A stretch of DNA of 64,000 bases from Solirubrobacter deserti (GTDB lineage Bacteria > Actinomycetota > Thermoleophilia > Solirubrobacterales > Solirubrobacteraceae): positions 62,001 through 126,000 of the forward strand of contig NZ_JAPCID010000011.1 in assembly GCF_027587175.1 (NCBI RefSeq). Reading direction: 5' to 3'. The position numbers and the translations under genes are program-made. This document shows positions 1 through 7,100 of the stretch, piece by piece. The notes under the pieces were generated by a model. The model was not told the DNA's origin, made no database searches, and saw nothing but the letters and a program-made list of their open reading frames with translations. Position 1 is the stretch's first letter, and each line of letters starts with the position of its first letter.

Positions 1-1146
1 CCAGCGCCGGCTCGCGTTCGGCGCGGGCAGCTTCTCGATCGTGCGCATCCGGCCGCGGGGGACCTTGAACTCCTCGGCTCCGCCGCCCCGCTCGACGTCG
101 AAGCGCAGCACGTTGCGCGTGCCCGCGGACTCACCGTCGATGTTCTGGAGCACGATCTCCGAGCCGGGTCGGAAGCCGCGGAAGTCGACGAGCAGCTCGA
201 TCCGCTCGGCCGGGTGGATCAGCACCGTGGACCGCAGCACCGGCTGCTCCAGCAGCCCGCCGTCCGACGCGACCTGCAGCAGCGTACGGCCGTTGCCGAG
301 CTTGAGCGTGTAGGAGCGCGCGTTGGACGCGTTCAGCAGCCGCAGCCGGTAGAGCCGGCGCTTGACCGCCATCCGCGGCGACACCGCGCCGTTGACGAGG
401 ATCGTGTCCCCGCGGAACCCGAGGTCCACGTTCTCGGAGTAGCGGAAGGACCCGTCCTTGTTGAACGCGTGATCGGCGATCGTGAGCGGGATGTCGAATT
501 CGGGGTCCGTCGGCAGCCCGAGCTCCTCCTCACGGTCGTCCGACAGCAGATAGGAGCCGACCAGGCCGTAGTAGAGCGTGTGCGCAGTCCGCCCGTGCGC
601 GTGATCGTGGTACCAGAGGTAGGCCGCGTCCTGGTCGTTCGGATACGTGTAGTCGAAGCTCTTGCCCGGAAGGATCACGTCCATCGGGTGTCCGTCGTGC
701 GCGGACGGTACGTACCCGCCGTGCAGGTGCACGTTGGAGTCGAACGACAGCTTGTTCGTCTGACGCACGATCGTCGGGCGGCCCTTGCGCGCGCGGATCG
801 TCGGCCCCGGATAGATGCCCTCGTAGCCGTAGATCGGCGTCTCGAACCCCGGCAGGATCTCGGTGAGGCCCTCCTGGATGTCCATCGCGTAGACGTCGAC
901 GCCCTGGCGCGTCGAGACCGGCGAAAGCGTGGGCGGGATCGGCAGATCGCGGCTGAACGGCGTGAACGGCGTCGCCGCCTTGAAGCGGCGCCCGGCCGAC
1001 GTCGGCGCCGTGGACCGGGTGATCTCAGCGCCCTTGAGCGAGCTCTGCGCGGCGAACGTGCAGACGAGCGCGAGCGAGCTGAACCCGTTGCGCATGAAGT
1101 CACGCCGGTTGGAGCCGGCGCCGAAGGGCGGCTGCTGCGGCGTCAT
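1..1146 (-). CDS. Multicopper oxidase, CotA/bilirubin-oxidase type (C-terminus beyond the left edge)
   Basis: Secreted copper enzyme that oxidises a substrate and reduces O2 to water. About 381 residues are visible. The N-terminus carries a twin-arginine motif (NRRDFMR, residues 14-20) followed by a hydrophobic stretch, so Tat export of the folded protein is likely. The first trinuclear-site signatures HLHGG and WYHDHAHG are present; the C-terminal HxxHxH and HCH motifs would lie outside the window. The ATG (1144-1146) shares one base with the stop of the upstream cupredoxin (TGATG), so the two are translationally coupled. The substrate cannot be told from the sequence. The coupling suggests the cupredoxin is its electron partner, which is inference. 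Confidence 0.88.
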   Translation of the reverse strand, partial: MTPQQPPFGAGSNRRDFMRNGFSSLALVCTFAAQSSLKGAEITRSTAPTSAGRRFKAATPFTPFSRDLPIPPTLSPVSTRQGVDVYAMDIQEGLTEILPGFETPIYGYEGIYPGPTIRARKGRPTIVRQTNKLSFDSNVHLHGGYVPSAHDGHPMDVILPGKSFDYTYPNDQDAAYLWYHDHAHGRTAHTLYYGLVGSYLLSDDREEELGLPTDPEFDIPLTIADHAFNKDGSFRYSENVDLGFRGDTILVNGAVSPRMAVKRRLYRLRLLNASNARSYTLKLGNGRTLLQVASDGGLLEQPVLRSTVLIHPAERIELLVDFRGFRPGSEIVLQNIDGESAGTRNVLRFDVERGGGAEEFKVPRGRMRTIEKLPAPNASRRW

Positions 1147-1949
1147 CAGCGCTTCACCTTCACCGACTTGCGCTGGACGGCGGCTTGGTTGCCGCGTGCG
1201 TCACGCGCCTGGAGCTCGAAGCGGTAGCTCCCGCCGGTGAGCCCGCGGACCGTGAGCGAGCGCGCGCCGGACCGCGCGGACAGGCGGATGGTCTTCACGC
1301 TCGACTTCCCCTTCTTGACGCGGACGGTCACGTTCGCCGTCTCCGACAGCGAGAACGACACTTTCGCTCCGCGCTTGACGGCCTTGAGCTTGATCCGGCT
1401 GATGACGGGCGCGACGGTGTCGCCACGTGCCGCCCCGACCGGCGCCGGCGTCGTGCGATCCATCCCCGGCGTCGGGGTGGGCGTCACCGTCGGTCGCACG
1501 GTCGGCGCCGGCGTGGGCGTGCCGGTGGGCGTCCCCGACGGGGTCGGCGTCGCCTCCACCGGGTCGCCCGTGACCGTCACGGTCCCGAACATCGTGCTGG
1601 CGTGGGCGTCGCAGATGAAGCGGTAGGAACCGGGCTGCGTGAACGTGAACTCGAGCTCGCCGTCATTGCCGAAGCCCGAGTTGGCCTTCAGCCAGTTCGG
1701 GTCCGTCTCCGGTCCCGACTCGCCGCGGACGTTGTGCTGCTGTCCGGCCCGCTCCCAGCGCCACGTCACGGTGTCGCCGGTATTGATGCTGACATTCGGC
1801 TTGTCCCACGCCGTCTCTCCCGCGATGCCGATGAGCTCGTCCGCCGCGCGCTCCTCGGCCGCCCCCGCCACACCGACGGACCCGACGAGCGCTCCGGTCA
1901 GCACGACCCCGATCGCGGCGTGTACGACTCGCCGCTTCCCCTGCGCCAT
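1146..1949 (-). CDS. Secreted plastocyanin-like cupredoxin with Pro/Thr linker and C-terminal beta-sandwich
   Basis: A 267-residue exported type-1 copper protein. A signal peptide ends near residue 30. A cupredoxin domain follows, with the ligand set His (QQHNV) then Cys-His-Met (CDAHASTM), as in plastocyanin. Next come a low-complexity TPTPTP/GTPTP linker and a C-terminal domain of the bacterial beta-sandwich type common in this group's secreted proteins (FSLSETANVTV, then ARDARGN). The ATG at 1949 has a clear GGAGGAG ribosome site. It is first in an operon with the multicopper oxidase. The likely role is one-electron transfer outside the cell, either to the oxidase or from a dehydrogenase. 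The family is certain, the partner is inferred. Confidence 0.87.
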   Translation of the reverse strand: MAQGKRRVVHAAIGVVLTGALVGSVGVAGAAEERAADELIGIAGETAWDKPNVSINTGDTVTWRWERAGQQHNVRGESGPETDPNWLKANSGFGNDGELEFTFTQPGSYRFICDAHASTMFGTVTVTGDPVEATPTPSGTPTGTPTPAPTVRPTVTPTPTPGMDRTTPAPVGAARGDTVAPVISRIKLKAVKRGAKVSFSLSETANVTVRVKKGKSSVKTIRLSARSGARSLTVRGLTGGSYRFELQARDARGNQAAVQRKSVKVKR

Positions 1950-2099
1950 GTTCTCCTCCAACACCGATCTGCTCCCCAACCTACCGAATCGGCCAGGTAC
2001 TTCAGCCGTCCGGTATTCCAAAGCGGTGACCTTGGCTCTGATTGGCTGGTAGGTTACGGCAAGTCGTAGCTGAAATGCGCAGGGGGAGATCGGGAGAGA
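1950..2099. promoter_or_regulatory. Divergent promoter region between the copper operon and the secreted-protein operon
   Basis: A 150-base gap between two outward-facing genes. The same -10-like hexamer TAGGTT occurs on both strands: 2050-2055 on the plus strand and 1978-1983 (read as AACCTA) on the minus strand. This would give leaders of roughly 38 and 22 bases. The -35 elements are poor. The matching elements suggest joint control of the two units, but this rests on pattern reading only. Confidence 0.35.
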
Positions 2100-4091
2100 A
2101 TGCGGTCCGCACGGACGTCGCTTGCTCTGGGAGCAGTCGTGTTGGGAGGCGCGCTCATCGGTCCGGCGGGGACCGGGAGCGCCGCGCCGGCGGGTGGACA
2201 ACCCGCAGCGGTCGATGGATGTTTGATTGACAGTTGCAGCGCGCTTCGGACGATCCGCGCCGCCGAGACCAGCATCCTCGACACGATCGGAATCACCCGC
2301 GCCGACACGCGGAGCAAGAGCCAGATTCGGGGTGGCTACTCGTTCAAGGGCGACCTCATGCCGGAGTCCAAGAGCGTCACCGAGGGCCCGAACGACACCG
2401 TCGACGACGTCCCGCTGCGGATGCCCGACACGACCGGCAACGTGGCCAACCTCGCCGCGTTCAAGGGCCAGGTGCTCGAGCTGCCACCAGGGCAGCAGCG
2501 CCGGTACACGAAGCTGCACTTCTTCGGCACCACGACCGACGGAGACGGCGGCGGCGAGTTCACGCTCACGTACACCGAAGGGCCGGACCAGAAGGTCACG
2601 GTCGCGTTCCCCGACTGGTGCCAGTCCGGCACACCGGACGCGCACATCGCGATCGGGCCGGTTCCGGGGCGCTACACGACCACCGGGGAGGACGGCGCCC
2701 CGTGCTCGATCTTCCACGTCGTGCGCAACCCGGACCCGGCACGCACCCTGAGGTCCGTGACACTGCCGTCCGGGACGAGCGGGGGCGGCGATCGCGTCGC
2801 GCACCTGATGGCGCTCACGCTCGAGGGCGCGGAGTCCTCGTTCACGATGCCCTACCTCGACGGCGTGAACCCGTACCCGAACGACGGCGTCGCGCCGACC
2901 ACGTCCGGCGCGCTGGCGGGCACGCCCGACACCAGCGGGTGGCACCGCACGCCGCCCACGCTCACGATCGGCGCCGACGACGGCGACGGCTCGGGCGTCG
3001 AGCGCATCCAGTACCGCGTCAACGGCGGGCCCGGCCGCACCTACTCGGGGCCGGTGGCGATCACCGACGAGGGTGACCTGAACATCGAGTACCGCGCCTA
3101 CGACCGGGCCGGCAACCCGAGCGCGTTCAAGAGCATCCGGGCCAAGGTCGACGCCACCGCGCCGGCGACGTCCGCGGTCACCTACCCGCAGTCGCCGCCC
3201 GCGAACGGCTGGAACGACAGCGACGTCAAGGTCACGCTGGGCGCGCAGGACGGCTCCGGCTCCGGCGTCACGAGGACCGAATATCGCGTGGGGGAGGCCC
3301 CGGTGACGCCGTACGCCGACACGTTCGCCGTCGGCGGGACCGGCACGCAGGTCGTGCAGTACCGGTCGGTCGACGCCGCCGGCAACGAGGAGCCGTGGAA
3401 GTCGATGGACATCCGCGTCGACACGCTCGCGCCCACGACCACCGTGCTGCTCAACGGCGCGGCGCCGGTGGCCGAGTACGTCAACGCGGCGCGCGTCGCG
3501 TTCACCCGCTCGGACGGGGAGGACAGCTCGGGCGCGGTCAGCACCGAGTACCGCGTCGACGGCGGCGCATGGAAGCCGTACGAGGGCGCGTTCGACCTGA
3601 CCCACCGGCAGGTCTATCAGCTCGACTTCCGCTCGACCGATCAGGTGGGCAACGTCGAGAACTACAGGAGCGTTCGCTTCACGGTCCGCGCCCCGACGGT
3701 GCTCGAGGCCCCGCGCCAGCAGGCCCCCTCCACGACGGCGCCGAAGCCGTTCGCCGCGATCGCGGACGTCTCGACCCGGGTGCGGACGCTCACCGCGCTG
3801 CGCGCCGGGCGGTTCCGCGTGAATGTGAGCTGCCAGGGCGTCCGGCGCGGGAAGCTGATCGCGACGGTCACCCGTGCCATCGCTCGCAAGCTGAAGCTGA
3901 AGTCGAGCACGCTGGCGTCCAAGACGCTCGACTGCGGGGAAGAGGGTCGCGCGACGGTGTCGCTCAGGCCCTCCTCCGCCATTCGCACACGGCTCGCGCG
4001 GACGACGGGGTCCGTGCAGGTCAAGTTGACGCTGCGCATGACGGGTGCGCCGGCCGACACGCAGACGGTGACGTTGAAGGGGAAGTCGTGA
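2100..4091 (+). CDS. Secreted protein with OmpL47/Ig-like repeats and a conserved C-terminal domain
   Basis: A 663-residue exported protein of unknown function. It has a signal peptide (MRSARTSLALGAVVLGG..., cleaved near GSAAPA) and a unique N-terminal half of about 250 residues with Cys pairs. Three repeats of the type 'EYRVDGG.W..Y.G...DYRS.D..GN' follow (about residues 270-530), the OmpL47/beta-sandwich repeat of bacterial cell-surface proteins. The last 110 residues resemble the C-terminus of the next gene (KLKLKSSTL, LRPSSAI). ATG 2100 follows GGGAGAGA. The stop overlaps an ATG (4091) of the following gene, so the two are an operon. It may be an adhesin or a carbohydrate-binding partner of the giant protein downstream. 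Confidence 0.7.
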   Translation: MRSARTSLALGAVVLGGALIGPAGTGSAAPAGGQPAAVDGCLIDSCSALRTIRAAETSILDTIGITRADTRSKSQIRGGYSFKGDLMPESKSVTEGPNDTVDDVPLRMPDTTGNVANLAAFKGQVLELPPGQQRRYTKLHFFGTTTDGDGGGEFTLTYTEGPDQKVTVAFPDWCQSGTPDAHIAIGPVPGRYTTTGEDGAPCSIFHVVRNPDPARTLRSVTLPSGTSGGGDRVAHLMALTLEGAESSFTMPYLDGVNPYPNDGVAPTTSGALAGTPDTSGWHRTPPTLTIGADDGDGSGVERIQYRVNGGPGRTYSGPVAITDEGDLNIEYRAYDRAGNPSAFKSIRAKVDATAPATSAVTYPQSPPANGWNDSDVKVTLGAQDGSGSGVTRTEYRVGEAPVTPYADTFAVGGTGTQVVQYRSVDAAGNEEPWKSMDIRVDTLAPTTTVLLNGAAPVAEYVNAARVAFTRSDGEDSSGAVSTEYRVDGGAWKPYEGAFDLTHRQVYQLDFRSTDQVGNVENYRSVRFTVRAPTVLEAPRQQAPSTTAPKPFAAIADVSTRVRTLTALRAGRFRVNVSCQGVRRGKLIATVTRAIARKLKLKSSTLASKTLDCGEEGRATVSLRPSSAIRTRLARTTGSVQVKLTLRMTGAPADTQTVTLKGKS

Positions 4092-4114
4092 TGTTCGACA
4101 GGGGAGAGCAGGCA

Positions 4115-7100
4115 ATGAGGGGACGTTGGCTGTGGGCACTGGTGCTCGCACTCGCGCTCAGCGCGTTCGGTGCGGGGACCGCCCAGGCACAGACGGGCCC
4201 GAAGGTGCTCGTGCTCAAGGGCGCCGACAACGCGACCAACACCGCGGCGGTCGCCGCGATGAAGGCCCTCGGGACCGCCAACGGGTTCACGGTCGAGGAG
4301 GCCGCGGGTGTGGACGACATCAACTCGTCCAAGCTCGCCGACTACCAGTCGCTGGTGTTCCTCAACGTCGGCGGCGACGTCCTCGACCCCGGCGGCGAGG
4401 CGGCGCTGCAGAGCTACGTCGAGCGCGGCAACGGCTTCCTCGGCATCGGTTCCACGGCCACGCTGCAACCCGGTTCGGACTTCGTCACCAGCCTGATCGG
4501 CGCGCGCCCCACCTCGGCGGGCGAGACCGCCGCCAAGACGCTGGTCGCGGGCGACCGCGTGCACCCGGCGACGCGCGAGCTCCCGCTGCAGGCCGAGCGC
4601 AACGACGTCTGGTACCAGTGGCGGAGCCGCCCGACCGGCAAGACGCACGTGGTCGCGCGCTACCACGCGCCCACCGAGAGCGCCGGCGACGGCACGGCGG
4701 TCGGCGGCACCGACCATCCGATCTCGTGGTGCCATGACTTCCAGGGCGGTCGCTCGTTCTACATGGGCATGGGCCGCACGACGGCCGCCTGGGACGACAC
4801 GCTCTCCAAGCACGTGCTCGGCGCGCTGCAGTGGACCACGGGCCTGGTGCGCGCCGACTGCAAGGCGACGATCAACAGCAACTACAAGGCGACCAAGCTC
4901 ATGAGCTCCGGGGCGACCGTGACCGGCCTGGCCACGAGCGGTGAATCCCACGGCCTGTCGATCGCCGACAACGGCTGGGTGCTGTACATCGGCCGCGGCG
5001 ACTGCCGCACGGACGCCGAGCGCGGCGCGCTGATCGGCGTCCCGGCGTTCGCGCGTGCCTTCAACCACGCGGACCCGAACGTCGGTGTCGGCTGCGGCTC
5101 GGTGCACATCTTCGACCCCGCGCAGTACACGGGCGCCGAGAACAGCGGCGTCACCCGCGCCGGCACGCTCGCGGTCTACGGCGACGGCGGCCAGGGCGGC
5201 GAGCGCACCGACCAGGACAACCACAAGATGGAGTACGGCCTGATCGGCATCGTCGCCGACCCGAAGTTCTCCGAGAACGGCTACGTCTACCTGCAGTACT
5301 TCCCGACCTTCAACCCGGCGACCAAGCCGGCCGGCCTGCCGCTCGAGCGGCGGATCTCGAAGCTGTCGCAGCCGCGCATCTCGCGCTTCACGGTCAACCG
5401 GCAGACCAAGCAGCTCGACCTGGACTCCGAGCGGATCATCTTCAAGTACGACGCCCAGATCTACTCCTGCTGCCACGTCGGCGGGGGCATGGGCTTCGAC
5501 AGCCAGGGCAACCTCTACGTCACCACGGGGGACACGAACTCCTCGCAGAACGCGGGCGAGGAGGCGGTCACGGGCCCGCTCGGCTACTCGGGCAACAACC
5601 CGCTCGCCAAGTGCCCGGTGGGCCCCGCGGGCGAGGCCTCCAGCGCGCACTGCGGCACCGCCAACTACTCCTACCAGGACGCGCGCCGGACCGCGGGCAA
5701 CACGAACGACTACAACGGCAAGCTGCTGCGCTTCAATCCGCTTGAGGACATCCCGGCGGGAACCGAGCCGGGGGTCGGCCGCACGTACTCGCTGCCGGAC
5801 GCCAGCTCGCCGAACGGCCCGAACCTGTTCGACGGCCAGGAGGGCGGGGGCGGCAAGACCAAGCCCGAGATCTACGCGATGGGCCTGCGCAACCCGAGCC
5901 GCCTGTCGATCGACCCCAAGACGGACACGCCGTACACCGCGTGGGTCGGCCCGGACGCCCAGCAGCCGAACGCGACCTGGGGTCCGTCGACCTACGAGAA
6001 CGCCGCCCAGATCACGCGGGCCGGCAACTATGGCTGGCCGTACTGCATGGGCTCCAAGCAGGCCTACCGCGACCGCCTCGCGGACGGCAGCCCGCGTACG
6101 GCCAACGGGCCGGGGTACGTGCCCGGCGGCCCGGCCTCGGGCGGCACCGACGGCTGGTACGACTGCGACAACCTGCGCAACGACTCGCCCAACAACACGG
6201 GCCTGGTCGAGCTGCCGCACGAGACCGGCACCGGCGCGGACGCCGGCAAGGTCCGCGGCAACAACCTCTGGTGGTCGCGTGGCAACAAGGGCGGCAACAA
6301 CGGCTGCCCCGAGTTCGAGCGTCCGCGCTCGAGCGGCGGCACGATCGCCGCACCGAACTACGACGCGACGCCCAAGCAGGGCTGCGCCTACGTGACCGCC
6401 AACGGCCTGACCGTGATGAACGGCCCCGTGTACCGCTACGCGGCCGGCGCGGACAACTCACGCCGCTGGCCCGCGTACTGGGACGGCCGTTGGTTCCTGC
6501 ACAACAACGGCAACGACTCCGTCAAGCACGCGCTGTTGCTGGATCCGGCGACCGCCGGCACGGGCGGCCTGCCGGTGTGGGCCGACTCGCTGCGGACCAT
6601 GCTCACGTGGAACGGCTCCTACATGGACTCCAAGTTCGGGCCCGACGGCGCGCTCTACGTCCAGACCTACGACGGCTTCTTCCGCGCCGGCACCCGCGTC
6701 GGCCTGTACCGCTACGACTACGTCGGTGGCGCCCCGACCCCGGGCGCGAACCCGCGGGCGTTCGCGATCGGCGACCTCGCCGCGCGCTTCTCGAGCCGCG
6801 GCTCGGGCGGCAAGACGTTCGAGTGGGACTTCGGTGACGGCTCGGCCAAGTCGACCGACGCCAACCCGACGCACACGTATCCGCGCGCCGGCAGGTTCAC
6901 CGCGACGTTGACGGTGACCTACGCCGACGGCGCCAAGGACAGCAAGACGGTCCAGGTCGACGTGATCGCGGAGACCGACGCGACCGCGCCGGTCACGACC
7001 GCGACGCTGACCCCGGCCACGCCGGACGAGGCGCCGAACGTCTACCGCCGTCCGGTCACGCTGACGCTCAACGCCGCGGAGGCCACGCCGGGCAGCGGCG

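Noticed and set aside
1480-1560. Short tandem repeat (GTCGGCGTC type)
   Set aside because: It encodes the TPTPTP linker of the cupredoxin and is explained by protein low complexity.
1950-4151. A leftward open frame continuous with the cupredoxin gene, giving a 1001-residue protein
   Set aside because: The part above 1949 is antisense to the rightward secreted protein and is Arg/Ala/Val-rich nonsense. The cupredoxin has its own signal peptide and ribosome site.
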